Shown here: positions 52,972 to 62,692 of the stretch, piece by piece
Position numbering within the stretch: the stretch's first letter is position 1
Layout of the letters: each line of letters begins with the position of its first letter
The notes under the pieces: generated by a model
Told to the model about the DNA's origin: nothing
The model's database searches: none
Seen by the model: only the letters and a program-made list of their open reading frames with translations
Position numbers and translations under genes: made by a program
Source of the DNA: an uncultured Bacteroidales bacterium
GTDB lineage: Bacteria > Bacteroidota > Bacteroidia > Bacteroidales > UBA932
Length of the DNA: 64,000 bases
Direction: 5' to 3'
NCBI GenBank assembly: GCA_944323805.1
Contig: CALUTW010000005.1
Span: 1-64,000, forward strand

Positions 52972-54186
52972 ATGAAAAGACTTGTCCTTATTACCGGAGT
53001 GTGCTCGATGCTCCTTCTCTGGTCCTGCAACTCCGGACACCGGCACGAAACCCACCACGAACAGGAAATGCATGCTGCAGAAGCGGCTCATGGCCATGGG
53101 GAAGAGGATCCTCATGACCACGGGGCGCTGCATGGCCATGAGGAAACAGGAGCCGCAGGCCATTCAGACGAGATAGTGATTGCCCCGGAAAAGGCTGAGG
53201 CGGCAGGTATCACGGCGGAAAAGATCGAGCCGTCGGCTTTCTCGGGGGTAATACGTACAGGAGGACAGGTCCTGCCGGCAAAAGGGGATGAGAGGACTCT
53301 GGTGGCAACGGCTGACGGAATAGTTTCATTCAGCGGCAATTACTTCGAAGGGGCTGCCGTAAAGGAGGGCCAGCCTATGTTTTCCCTGATATCCGGGACT
53401 ATCCAGGACGGGAACCGCATCGGAAAGGCGAAGGTGGCATATGAGTCTGCAAAGGCGGAATACGAAAGGGCTTCTGCGCTGGTGGACAGCAAGATAGTTT
53501 CCAGGAAGGAATATGTGAAGATAAAGGAGAACTATGACAATGCCAGGCTTGCATATGAGGCGCTGAAGCCTAACGCGGACGGCACCGGTGTTGAAGTGGC
53601 TGCTCCTTTCGCAGGGTATGTCGAGAGCATATTTGTCAAGGATGGGGACTATGTCTCCATGGGGACTCCTCTTGCATGCATCACGCAGAACCGCAGGCTT
53701 GTACTGCAGGCCGATGTGTCCCAGAGGTACTATGACAGGGTCCGCGAAATCGTATCCGCCAATTTCATGACCCCGTCCATGAAGGAAGCCGTCAGCATAG
53801 CTTCTCTCGGAGGCCGCCTGCTGTCTGTGGGCCGCAGTTCCGCGGAGTCGTCATATTATATCCCGGTGGCATTTGAATTTGTAAACGACGGGGATATAGT
53901 CCCGGGTTCTTTTGCCGAGGTCTGGCTCCGGACCGCTGAGCGACAGGGTGTCCTTTCCCTGCCGGTCTCGGCCATCACGGAGGAGCAGGGGCTGTATTTC
54001 GTATATCTGAAGCTCGACGGGAGCTGTTACAGGAAACAGGAGGTCATGCTCGGGGAAAGCGATGGCATCCGTGTGGAAATCATCTCGGGACTCAAGGCCG
54101 GGGACAATGTCGTTGTGAAGGGAGCCTATAATGTCAGGCTTGCATCGGCAAGCAATGTCATACCGGCACATACGCATAATCATTAG
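52972..54186 (+). CDS. Heavy-metal RND efflux adaptor lipoprotein (CusB/CzcB-like)
   Basis: A 404-residue lipoprotein adaptor: signal peptide with lipobox LLWSC (Cys19), then a His-rich metal-binding N-terminus (many His in residues 23-65, for example HGHGEEDPHDHGALHGHEE), then the membrane-fusion fold: GGQVLPAKGDERTLVATADG, a helical hairpin (about 145-195), APFAGYVESIFVKDGDYVSMG and a barrel domain. It ends HTHNH, another His cluster. The His richness suggests binding of divalent or Cu/Ag ions. First gene of a three-gene efflux operon. Confidence 0.92.
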   Translation: MKRLVLITGVCSMLLLWSCNSGHRHETHHEQEMHAAEAAHGHGEEDPHDHGALHGHEETGAAGHSDEIVIAPEKAEAAGITAEKIEPSAFSGVIRTGGQVLPAKGDERTLVATADGIVSFSGNYFEGAAVKEGQPMFSLISGTIQDGNRIGKAKVAYESAKAEYERASALVDSKIVSRKEYVKIKENYDNARLAYEALKPNADGTGVEVAAPFAGYVESIFVKDGDYVSMGTPLACITQNRRLVLQADVSQRYYDRVREIVSANFMTPSMKEAVSIASLGGRLLSVGRSSAESSYYIPVAFEFVNDGDIVPGSFAEVWLRTAERQGVLSLPVSAITEEQGLYFVYLKLDGSCYRKQEVMLGESDGIRVEIISGLKAGDNVVVKGAYNVRLASASNVIPAHTHNH

Positions 54187-54233
54187 GATTGTCCGGTTGA
54201 ATGATGTATAATTTCGAAATGCGATAGACAGCG

Positions 54234-57200
54234 ATGTTGAACAGGATAATACATTTTTCTCTCAGCAACAGGCTGCTGATACTTGTGGCCGCCGTGCTGC
54301 TGATGGTTGCAGGGGTCTATGTGCTGAACCGCACCGAGGTGGATGTCTTCCCTGACCTTAATGCCCCTACGGTCGTCGTAATGACCGAGGCGGGCGGGAT
54401 GGCTGCGGAAGAGGTTGAACAGCTTGTTACGTTCCCTATTGAGACGGCTGTGAACGGGGCGACCGGTGTCCGCCGTGTAAGGTCGTCATCCACAACCGGG
54501 TTCTCTGTGGTCTGGGTCGAATTCGACTGGGACATGGATATCTATCTTGCCCGCCAGATTGTCTCGGAAAAGATTGCAATGGCGGCTGAGGAGCTTCCGG
54601 ACAATGTCGGGAATCCTACACTTGGACCGCAGTCTTCCATCCTGGGAGAGCTGCTGATAGTCGGGATGACCGCAGACACTACATCGATGCTCGACCTGCG
54701 GACAATCGCGGACTGGACTGTCCGTCCGCGTCTCCTGTCTACTGGAGGTGTCGCGCAGGTAGCTGTCCTTGGCGGGGATATCAAGGAATACCAGGTGCTG
54801 ATACATCCTGACAAGATGAAATACTATGGCGTCACACTCGGGGAAGTGATGGCTGTCACAAGAGGGATGAACCAGAATACGAACGGCGGGGTAATCTATG
54901 AGTACGGCAATGAATATATTGTGCGCGGAGTGATTTCCACGGAGGATGTCAGGGAGATGGCCAGGTCTGTAATCAAGACTGTCGGCGGGGCTCCTGTCAC
55001 TCTGGAGGATGTCGCCGATGTCCGTATCGGGGCGCAGCAGCCGAAGCTCGGCCTGGCTTCGGAGAAAGGCAGGCCTGCAGTGCTTGTGACGGTCACGAAA
55101 CAGCCGGAGACCGGCACACTGGAGCTGACAGCGAAGCTGGAGGAGGCCCTGAAGGATGTGCAGAAGAATCTCCCTCCGGATGTGAAGATTTCCACTGATA
55201 CATTCAGGCAGGCCCGCTTCATAGAAAGTTCTATAAGCAATGTGAAGTCGTCGTTGTACGAGGGGGCCATTTTTGTCGTCATCGTCCTTATCCTTTTCCT
55301 TGCCAATGTCCGGACGACTGTCATTTCCCTTGTTACCCTTCCCTTGTCTATCCTGATATCCATCCTTACATTGAACTGGATGGGCATGACCATCAATACA
55401 ATGAGTCTCGGAGGACTGGCGATAGCCATAGGCTCTCTTGTAGATGATGCGATAGTCGATGTGGAGAACGTATGGAAACATATCCGGGCAAACAAGGCCC
55501 TGCCGGCCGGGGAGCGCAGGCCAATCCTCGAAGTCGTGTTCGAGGCTTCGAAAGAGGTGCGTATGCCGATACTCAACTCCACACTTATAATAATAGTGAG
55601 CTTTGTACCGCTGTTCTTCCTCTCAGGGATGGAGGGCAGGATGCTTGCACCGCTTGGAGTGGCTTTCATCACGGCTCTTTTCGCCTCCACTCTCGTAGCT
55701 TTGACCCTGACGCCGGTGCTCTGCAGCTATATGCTCGACTACAAGGTAAAGGGAGACGGGATACCTAAGGAGGCATTCCTTGCAGTATGGCTCAAGAAGT
55801 ATTACAGGAAGGCCCTGGAATGGGTGCTTAGGCACAAGAAGAGTGTCGTTGGCGCGACCGTGGCACTGTTCTGTGTGGCATTGGGTCTGTTCTTTACGCT
55901 CGGGCACAGTTTCCTTCCGGCATTCAACGAAGGGTCGTTTACAATCAATGTAAGCTCTCTGCCGGGAATATCGCTTGAGGAATCGGACAGGATAGGCCGT
56001 CAGGCGGAGGAACTGCTGCTTTCGATACCGGAGATACAGACCGTGGCCAGAAAGACAGGACGGGCCGAGCTGGATGAGCATGCCCTCGGTGTAAACGTGT
56101 CCGAGATAGAGGCCCCGTTCGAACTGAAGGAAAGGTCCCATGCAGAGCTGCTTGCCGAAGTGCGGGAAAAGCTGTCGGCAATATCCGGGGCGAATATCGA
56201 GATAGGACAGCCTATCAGTCACAGGATAGACGCAATGCTGAGCGGGACACAGGCCAGCATTGCCATCAAGCTGTTCGGGGATGACCTCAACAGGATGTTT
56301 ACGATAGGCAATCAGATAAAGGACCTTATCAGCGGGGTGGAGGGCATAGCTGACCTGAATGTGGAGCAGCAGATAGAAAGGCCTGAGATAAAGATAGTGC
56401 CGAAGCGTGAAATGCTTGCCAGATACGGCATATCGATGCCTGCGTTCAGTGAGTTTGTCACGGTAAATATGGCCGGGGAGACCGTGTCACAGGTCTATGA
56501 GCAAGGCAAGTCCTTCAATCTTGTAGTCCGTGCGGCCGAATCGGACAGAGGGTCTGCCGAAAGAATCCGCAACCTGATGATTGATGATGCATATGGCAAC
56601 AAGCTGCCGCTTTCATATGTGGCGGATGTCATATCTTCTACGGGGCCGAATGCAATCAACAGGGAGAATGTGAAGCGTAAGGTGGTCATCTCCGCCAACG
56701 CGGCGGGCAGGGATCTCGGCAGCGTCGTGGATGACATAAGGGAAATCGTGGATTCGGGGATTTCCCTTCCTGAGGGTTATCATATAGAATACGGCGGGCA
56801 GTTCGAGAGCGAGAAGGCCGCAAGCCGCGTGCTTCTGCTGACTTCCATAATGAGTATAATCGTCATTTTCCTGCTCCTGTACATGCAGTTCAAGAGTGCG
56901 GCACAGAGCGGGGTGGTGCTGCTCAACCTGCCGCTTGCACTTATCGGAGGCGTATTTGCCCTCCTGCTGACTACGGGCGAACTGAGCATACCTGCGATAA
57001 TCGGGTTCATTTCCCTGTTCGGTATCGCGACAAGGAACGGGATGCTCCTGATAAGCCATTACAATCTTTTGAGGGAACAGGGACATTCCCTGTATGACAG
57101 TATCGTACAGGGGTCTCTTGACAGGCTTAACCCTATCCTGATGACGGCTCTTTCCTCGGCGCTGGCGTTGATTCCGCTTGCAGTTAAAGGCGACCTCCCT

Positions 57201-57338
57201 GGGAACGAAATCCAGAGTCCGATGGCCAAGGTAATTCTCGGCGGACTGCTTACATCGACATTCCTCAACGGGTTCATCGTGCCTGTCATGTACTGGTGGC
57301 TGCATCGCAAGGAGGAGTCCAAGGCTGAAAACAATTAA
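54234..57338 (+). CDS. Heavy-metal RND efflux pump (CusA/CzcA-like)
   Basis: A 1034-residue HME-type RND transporter with 12 TM segments and two large periplasmic loops. Marks of the subfamily are TEVDVFPDLNAPTVVVMTEA near the N-terminus, the TM4 relay GSLVDDAIVDVENVWKH, and the lack of the AcrB-type TM10 KNA (here GIATRNGMLLISHY). It should export a toxic metal with the adaptor 47 bp upstream and the channel 2 bp downstream. Cu/Ag versus Zn/Co/Cd cannot be decided by eye. Confidence 0.93.
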   Translation: MLNRIIHFSLSNRLLILVAAVLLMVAGVYVLNRTEVDVFPDLNAPTVVVMTEAGGMAAEEVEQLVTFPIETAVNGATGVRRVRSSSTTGFSVVWVEFDWDMDIYLARQIVSEKIAMAAEELPDNVGNPTLGPQSSILGELLIVGMTADTTSMLDLRTIADWTVRPRLLSTGGVAQVAVLGGDIKEYQVLIHPDKMKYYGVTLGEVMAVTRGMNQNTNGGVIYEYGNEYIVRGVISTEDVREMARSVIKTVGGAPVTLEDVADVRIGAQQPKLGLASEKGRPAVLVTVTKQPETGTLELTAKLEEALKDVQKNLPPDVKISTDTFRQARFIESSISNVKSSLYEGAIFVVIVLILFLANVRTTVISLVTLPLSILISILTLNWMGMTINTMSLGGLAIAIGSLVDDAIVDVENVWKHIRANKALPAGERRPILEVVFEASKEVRMPILNSTLIIIVSFVPLFFLSGMEGRMLAPLGVAFITALFASTLVALTLTPVLCSYMLDYKVKGDGIPKEAFLAVWLKKYYRKALEWVLRHKKSVVGATVALFCVALGLFFTLGHSFLPAFNEGSFTINVSSLPGISLEESDRIGRQAEELLLSIPEIQTVARKTGRAELDEHALGVNVSEIEAPFELKERSHAELLAEVREKLSAISGANIEIGQPISHRIDAMLSGTQASIAIKLFGDDLNRMFTIGNQIKDLISGVEGIADLNVEQQIERPEIKIVPKREMLARYGISMPAFSEFVTVNMAGETVSQVYEQGKSFNLVVRAAESDRGSAERIRNLMIDDAYGNKLPLSYVADVISSTGPNAINRENVKRKVVISANAAGRDLGSVVDDIREIVDSGISLPEGYHIEYGGQFESEKAASRVLLLTSIMSIIVIFLLLYMQFKSAAQSGVVLLNLPLALIGGVFALLLTTGELSIPAIIGFISLFGIATRNGMLLISHYNLLREQGHSLYDSIVQGSLDRLNPILMTALSSALALIPLAVKGDLPGNEIQSPMAKVILGGLLTSTFLNGFIVPVMYWWLHRKEESKAENN

Positions 57339-57340
57339 AG

Positions 57341-58567
57341 ATGACAGATATGAAATTGCAGAAAACATATGTGGCCGCTGTGGCAGTGGCTCTTGCGGTA
57401 TCCGTTGATGTTGAGGCTTATGCGGGGAATGAAGACGGGATACTCCGCACGGACAACATAGAGGATGTGCTGATGGCTGTTGCTGTCAATAATCCTCAGC
57501 TGATAGCATCAGGCAAGGATGTCGAGGCGCAGACAATGCTGATGAAGAGCGAAAACATGCTGGAAGACCCGACAGTTGAGTACAGTTCATTCTACAGCAG
57601 CGGGGTGTCCGGCCAGTCCGGTTCTGAACTGGTCGTGTCGCAGGGGTTTGATTTCCCGACCCTGTATGCTGCAAAGCACAAACGCAATGAATTGTCGCAG
57701 GCTGCTCTCGGGAGCGGCCTTGACAACGAGCGCAGACTCATACTCCTCGATGCCAGGAATCTCTGCTACGACATCATCATGTACCGCCAGATCGGGGAAC
57801 TTCTCGGGATGCAGTCCGGAATAGCCGGGGAGCTTCTTACCCTGTACAATACAAGGCTTGAAACCGGAGATGCTTCTGTCTTGGAAGTGAACAAGATAAA
57901 GATGGAGCTGATGAGTGTGGCCACTGCCGTTGCAGAGAACAATGCGGCTCTTGATGCCGCCTGTCGTTCCCTCAATGCCATGAACGGCGGCCATGAGATA
58001 GATTTTACGGCTGGTTTCTATCCTCTTGTAGAGGAAGTTGCCGACATTGAGGCTGCAGTGGAAGAGTATCTTTCGTCTGATGCATCCATAGCTGCCGCAG
58101 AAAGTGCCGCTGCCGCAGCCAGGAAGGATGTTTCAGTCAACAGGCAGGGCTGGATACCGAAGCTGGAGGTCGGATATCGGCGCAACACCGCCATCCGGGA
58201 AGCCGAGCACGGATTCCTGGTAGGGGGCTCCATACCGATTTTCTCCAACCACCGCAAGGTTGCCATGGCCAAGGCCCAGTCGGTGTCAGCCAACAGTACT
58301 CTCAATGCGGTAAGGCTGCAGGCGGAATCTGAAGTCCGCTCTCTGTTGAATGAGATAGACCAGACTGCCTCGGCCATTGACGCATATGACGAGCCGCTGA
58401 TGCGGGAGACGCTCGACCTGCTGGGAAAGGCTGTGGAAGGCGGGGAAATCTCCCTCATAGAATACTTTGTCGAGGCTTCATCCATCTACGGCAACCTGAC
58501 AGCCTACATTACCCTGCAAAACAGCTGGCACAAGCTCATGGCTCGCCTTTACAAGAACCGGATGTAG
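57341..58567 (+). CDS. TolC-family outer-membrane channel of the metal efflux system
   Basis: A 408-residue outer-membrane efflux protein: signal peptide of about 28 residues, two TolC-type repeats with long alpha-hairpins (for example LLTLYNTRLETGDASVLEVNK and the repeat ending EISLIEYFVEASSIYGN) and the strand pairs EYSSFYSSGVSG and GFLVGGSIPIF. It begins 2 bp after the pump stop, so it is translated with it. The start can be 57341 or 57350. Confidence 0.9.
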   Translation: MTDMKLQKTYVAAVAVALAVSVDVEAYAGNEDGILRTDNIEDVLMAVAVNNPQLIASGKDVEAQTMLMKSENMLEDPTVEYSSFYSSGVSGQSGSELVVSQGFDFPTLYAAKHKRNELSQAALGSGLDNERRLILLDARNLCYDIIMYRQIGELLGMQSGIAGELLTLYNTRLETGDASVLEVNKIKMELMSVATAVAENNAALDAACRSLNAMNGGHEIDFTAGFYPLVEEVADIEAAVEEYLSSDASIAAAESAAAAARKDVSVNRQGWIPKLEVGYRRNTAIREAEHGFLVGGSIPIFSNHRKVAMAKAQSVSANSTLNAVRLQAESEVRSLLNEIDQTASAIDAYDEPLMRETLDLLGKAVEGGEISLIEYFVEASSIYGNLTAYITLQNSWHKLMARLYKNRM

Positions 58568-58639
58568 CTGAATGCTGTCCTGTGTATTGGATGTTATGCA
58601 AGTGATGGATTAATGATGCTGATATAATTAATACTGTTT

Positions 58640-58669
58640 TTGAAATAATCATCTGAAATAGTACCTTTA
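58640..58669 (+). promoter_or_regulatory. Promoter of the Big_2/SUMF1 gene pair
   Basis: TTG at 58640-58642, 19-nt spacer, TACCTTTA at 58662-58669 (one mismatch to TAnnTTTG), 71 nt before the ATG. The region 58568-58739 is AT-rich and shows no other feature. Confidence 0.5.
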
Positions 58670-58739
58670 AAAATTTTTTCTGGAAAGGATAAGACACAGC
58701 GAATGGAAGAACTATTGAAAGAGCAAAATATACTTCAAT

Positions 58740-59903
58740 ATGAATAAATTAAGGTTATTAATTGCATTGGCGTCATTTATAGTTGTAGTAGGAGAGGCTG
58801 CAGCTCAGTCGGCTTATGTGGGAGAATCTGTTTATTTGACAGCACCGGCAGTATATGGAGTAATTGATGGTGCTGCATGGTATTGTACAGATAAAAAGGA
58901 TAATGTTTCAGTCTCGGGCAATAATTCCGGATGTAATGTAAGAATTAATTCGTATTTCAGTGGAACTGCTACGATAGCATGCCAATATGCATACTCCTAT
59001 TATATAGGAGGAGAGAAACAGTATGGTAATGATACGAAATACTACAGTATTTCCTGTAAATCTTCTCAATTAGCATTAAACAAAAACGAGATTACCCTGA
59101 AAGTAGGGCAAAAGGCAGAGCTGACATATACAAATTCTTCCGGTATAGATTTGCCATACGTATTCTGGTCTACGGACAATGATGAAGTGGCTGATTTCAA
59201 CGGAGACGAGTCTGTAATAGGGGAAAAGAATGTAATGGTAACAGCTGTAAATGTAGGACAATGTATAATTACCTGTGAAGGCCATACCGGAAAAGAAGCT
59301 CCGACATGCGTAGTGAATGTAGTTGCATCTCCTCCTGTTTCAATATCTTTAACTCCAGAAAAACTGTCTCTTAGAGAAGGTGCTACCGCTACTTTTTCCT
59401 ATAGTCTTTATCCGGAGGATGCGTACGCAAAAGTCTCCTGGTCTTCATCAAATGAAAGTGTGGCAAAAGTTAATTCTGCAGGCAGAGTGACTGCAGTAAG
59501 TGAGGGGACATCAACTATCACTGTAACAACAGACAATGGTCTTGCTGCAAATGCTACTGTGGAGGTATGCCCTCTCCCTCAACAAGTAATATTGCCGGAT
59601 GTACAAGAGGTTTTTGTCGGTTATTCTGTTAAATTGGAACCGGTTGTCATTCCGACTAATGCAGTTTCGTCATACAAATGGCAAATTTCTGATCCTACTA
59701 TAGCAACTGTGGACGATTCCGGGCGAGTTAAAGGTAAGGCCGAGGGAGAAGTTGAGGTTACTGTAACGGCGGACAATGGAAAAATGGCTTCTTGCCGTGT
59801 TATAGTAGCAGTTCCGATGAAAGGTATGGAATTATATAATGTGGAAACCCGGGTCAGTACATTAAAGTATCTGATAAAAAAATCATTGGATAATTTGAAA
59901 TAA
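58740..59903 (+). CDS. Secreted protein with Big_2 immunoglobulin-like domains
   Basis: A 387-residue protein with a signal peptide ending AAAQ, an N-terminal Ig-like stretch (residues 24-105), and three bacterial Ig-like (Big_2) repeats, each ending in the typical V-xx-GxStITvT motif: residues about 106-195, 196-275 (KLSLREGATATFSYSLYP, SSSNESVAKVNSAGRVTAVS) and 280-365 (VTVTADNG). Such proteins are surface or adhesin components. The DNA is clearly richer in A and T than its neighbours. It lies 7 bp before the SUMF1-domain gene. Confidence 0.85.
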   Translation: MNKLRLLIALASFIVVVGEAAAQSAYVGESVYLTAPAVYGVIDGAAWYCTDKKDNVSVSGNNSGCNVRINSYFSGTATIACQYAYSYYIGGEKQYGNDTKYYSISCKSSQLALNKNEITLKVGQKAELTYTNSSGIDLPYVFWSTDNDEVADFNGDESVIGEKNVMVTAVNVGQCIITCEGHTGKEAPTCVVNVVASPPVSISLTPEKLSLREGATATFSYSLYPEDAYAKVSWSSSNESVAKVNSAGRVTAVSEGTSTITVTTDNGLAANATVEVCPLPQQVILPDVQEVFVGYSVKLEPVVIPTNAVSSYKWQISDPTIATVDDSGRVKGKAEGEVEVTVTADNGKMASCRVIVAVPMKGMELYNVETRVSTLKYLIKKSLDNLK

Positions 59904-59910
59904 TATAGGT

Positions 59911-61323
59911 ATGCGTAACACATATAAATTTCTGGCAATTCTTGTACTGAATGTTGTCTTATATTCCTGTAATAATATCGGAGAAATGCAGGATAATACA
60001 GGTGGTATGAATATCAACAGCATTATTGAAAAAGCAATTAAGGATTGGGGAGTTTCTGAAAGCTATATATTATCGTCAATGTCCGGGTACAATCAGGTGC
60101 AAGGTACAGAAAACGACATTATGCAGTTTACTGCCCATAGAGGTAGTCAAAGTATTTCATACTATTTGCATGATGGAAAACTTTGTTGCACGGCAGTTAT
60201 TATTCCTGCGCCATCCTCAGGTATGGATATATCATCCGTATTGAATGGATATGCATATGTCGGAGATTTGGGATATGGCAAAGTTTATGCTAATTATTCG
60301 GAAAATACGATGGCCATTATATGGACGCCGGTAGAGTATGATTCTTCTTTTAATGCAATAGGCTTTGCTCCGATAATATCGGATCAGTACGAAAATATCG
60401 GTCCTGTTTCAGTTTCCACAGATGAAAATGTTCATTTGGATATTTTTTCAGCGGAAGTGTCTGGCTCGGTATCTGGAATCGAAGAAGAAGTTGAGGCCGG
60501 CATTATTTATAGTGTTGACAATAATTTATCTGAATATAGCGAGCAAAAAGTAGCTACACGTGCATCAGGGAACTTCACAGTGACGATTAATGGTTTGCTT
60601 GATCAGACGACATACTATTATTGCGCTTATGCTGTTGTTGATGGAGTATGTTATTTAGGAGATGTCAAGACTTTTGATACTCCTGAAGCTACATATGTCA
60701 TTGATGGCAAAACATATAAGATGATTCTTGTGGAAGGGAATGGTGTAATTTCGGATTTCAGTATAATGCAGACAGAACTGCTTGTAAATAGTGACATACA
60801 GTTTGGTTCGTATAACATAAGCAAACTCAATTCTAACGGAGATATTGGAGTCATATCAGCAGAATTAAAGGATTTTCTCAATGATTTGAGAACAACTACA
60901 GGGATTCAATTCCGGTTGCCGACAAAAGAAGAATGGCAATATGCTGCAAGAGGCGGTAACAGGTCTTTAGGTTATACATATAGTGGAAGTAATGACATTG
61001 ACGAAGTCGCCTGGTATAAAGGTAATAACAGTCTCAATTCCTCTCACGAATGTGCTCTCAAGACTCCTAACGAGTTGGGCCTTTATGATATGTCTGGTAA
61101 TATGGCAGAAGCATGTCTTTATAGTGAATCTGCATATCACTCGACAGACGGGGATATATGTGGCGGTAGCTGGAAAGATTCGGCATCAGCTTGTACTGTA
61201 TCAAGCTGGAAAAAAGGCGATACATCTACTGACCTGATACCAGGAACTACATTGCGGGAATATAACTCATTTGATGCGAGATATATAACTATACGTCTGA
61301 TTTATTACCGACAGATGAATTAA
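59911..61323 (+). CDS. Lipoprotein with C-terminal FGE/SUMF1-like domain
   Basis: A 470-residue lipoprotein (lipobox LYSC, Cys20). A central fibronectin III-like region (about 170-265) contains VTINGLLDQTTYYYCAYAVVDG; the C-terminal 190 residues are an SUMF1/formylglycine-generating-enzyme-like fold: FRLPTKEEWQYAARGG, GLYDMSGNMAEACL and GGSWKDSASACT. The catalytic Cys pair of true FGE is not seen, so it is probably a binding or structural relative. AT-rich like its partner. The two genes probably encode a surface complex. Confidence 0.8.
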   Translation: MRNTYKFLAILVLNVVLYSCNNIGEMQDNTGGMNINSIIEKAIKDWGVSESYILSSMSGYNQVQGTENDIMQFTAHRGSQSISYYLHDGKLCCTAVIIPAPSSGMDISSVLNGYAYVGDLGYGKVYANYSENTMAIIWTPVEYDSSFNAIGFAPIISDQYENIGPVSVSTDENVHLDIFSAEVSGSVSGIEEEVEAGIIYSVDNNLSEYSEQKVATRASGNFTVTINGLLDQTTYYYCAYAVVDGVCYLGDVKTFDTPEATYVIDGKTYKMILVEGNGVISDFSIMQTELLVNSDIQFGSYNISKLNSNGDIGVISAELKDFLNDLRTTTGIQFRLPTKEEWQYAARGGNRSLGYTYSGSNDIDEVAWYKGNNSLNSSHECALKTPNELGLYDMSGNMAEACLYSESAYHSTDGDICGGSWKDSASACTVSSWKKGDTSTDLIPGTTLREYNSFDARYITIRLIYYRQMN

Positions 61324-61340
61324 TTGCAGTGTTTCCCCTG

Positions 61341-62615
61341 TCAGTCTTTAAGGCAGGCGATAGGGACGACATATACTCCATCAGGACGCATGTAGGCAAA
61401 TTGGCCGGTACCTGTAAGTACCATGAGAAATGACGGGGCTTTCATCTTGTCCGTATCGATTTTTGCCGCAAGCTTAAGGAGGGAGGCGGCTCCTGCATCT
61501 GTCAAGGTGTCTCCGCCCAACTTGATTTCGACCAGGCCATAGGAGCCGTTACGCAGGTGTATGACGGCATCGCATTCGAGTCCGGTCTTGTCCCTGTAAT
61601 GATAGACCTGTCCGTCAAGGGCGTCTGCGTATATCCTCAGGTCTCTTACAGCCAGAGTCTCAAACAGCAGCCCGAATGTATTCACGTCCCCAAGAAGGTC
61701 ATCCGGCCCTATGCCCATTGATGTCGCTGCAATGGACGGGTCGACAAAGTACCTTGTGTCCGATGTGCGGATTGCGGTCTTTGAACGAAGATTAGGGTTC
61801 CATGCAGGCATATCCTCCACAACGAATATTTTTTTCAGTGCTGAGAGATATGAGGCTATGGTATCTTCACTCATGTTGGCTGAGCTGTTCTGTTCCAGGT
61901 CGGCATATATTGTACTCAAAGGGACTTGCTGCCCCTGATGCCTGGAATATGACCATAACAGTCTCCTTGTAAAATCAGAATTTCTATTTACTCCGTCAAC
62001 CCTGGATATGTCGCTGTTTGCTATAGCATCCACGTAGTTCCGGACCTGGAGCAGGGCCGCTTTATTGTCAAGGGTAAGAGAGCCTGGCCACCCTCCCCTG
62101 CAGATGAGATATGCAAGTTTGTGCAGAGGCATGTCCGGTGCGGCGACTGTCTCTGTCTTTTTCTTGAATATTTCATTCAGACTGACATTCCCGTTGGATT
62201 CTTCGGATTCCCACAGGCTCATTGGGCGCATTGTCAGCCGTGCTATTCTTCCCGTACCGGAATGTATGAGCCTCGACATGTCAGGAGGCACAGAAGATCC
62301 GGTAAAAATGATTTGGCCGGGTATGCCCCGTCTGTCTGTTTCAAATCTGGCTGCATCCCAGAGCTGAGGGGCCAGCTGCCATTCATCGATCAGCCGTGGA
62401 GTGTCCCCGGCAAGCAGGGCCTGTGGGTCGGATTCGGCTATAATCATATTCGTTCTGAATTGACGCGGGTCGTCCATGTACAATATGCTCTTTGCGCGCT
62501 GGACTCCCGTGGTGGTCTTTCCGCACCATTTCGGTCCCTGTATCAGAACAATTCCGGATGCGGCAAGCTGCTCCTCCAGCAATTTATCGGCAATTCTTTT
62601 TTTATATGGATTCAT
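61341..62615 (-). CDS. AAA ATPase with DUF4143 / PD-(D/E)XK-like domain
   Basis: A 424-residue protein with an N-terminal AAA_14-type ATPase: Walker A GPKWCGKTT (27-35), Walker B-like RLIDEWQ (D77, E78) and FTGSS (sensor I). A winged-helix region follows (about 215-270), then a DUF4143 domain with ECDAVIH (D349) and LVEIKLG (E363, K365), which match the D...ExK core of the PD-(D/E)XK nuclease fold. The family is common, function poorly known. Start at 62615: the frame is open to 62648, but the promoter at 62646-62676 excludes that. Confidence 0.88.
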   Translation of the reverse strand: MNPYKKRIADKLLEEQLAASGIVLIQGPKWCGKTTTGVQRAKSILYMDDPRQFRTNMIIAESDPQALLAGDTPRLIDEWQLAPQLWDAARFETDRRGIPGQIIFTGSSVPPDMSRLIHSGTGRIARLTMRPMSLWESEESNGNVSLNEIFKKKTETVAAPDMPLHKLAYLICRGGWPGSLTLDNKAALLQVRNYVDAIANSDISRVDGVNRNSDFTRRLLWSYSRHQGQQVPLSTIYADLEQNSSANMSEDTIASYLSALKKIFVVEDMPAWNPNLRSKTAIRTSDTRYFVDPSIAATSMGIGPDDLLGDVNTFGLLFETLAVRDLRIYADALDGQVYHYRDKTGLECDAVIHLRNGSYGLVEIKLGGDTLTDAGAASLLKLAAKIDTDKMKAPSFLMVLTGTGQFAYMRPDGVYVVPIACLKD

Positions 62616-62645
62616 AGTATAGGTGTTCGGGTAAAACATGGTGTA

Positions 62646-62676
62646 CAAAGCTATTTATAAATTCTCTGATTTCCAA
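62646..62676 (-). promoter_or_regulatory. Promoter of the DUF4143 ATPase gene
   Basis: Minus strand: TTG at 62674-62676, 20-nt spacer, TAGCTTTG at 62646-62653. The predicted transcript starts near 62639, giving a leader of about 25 nt. The repeat array begins 17 bp upstream. Confidence 0.75.
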
Positions 62677-62692
62677 ATAAATGCCGAGCCCA

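Noticed and set aside
61324..61340. Terminator between the SUMF1-domain gene and the ATPase gene
   Set aside because: Only 17 bp lie between the stop codons and no stable hairpin with a T-run is visible.
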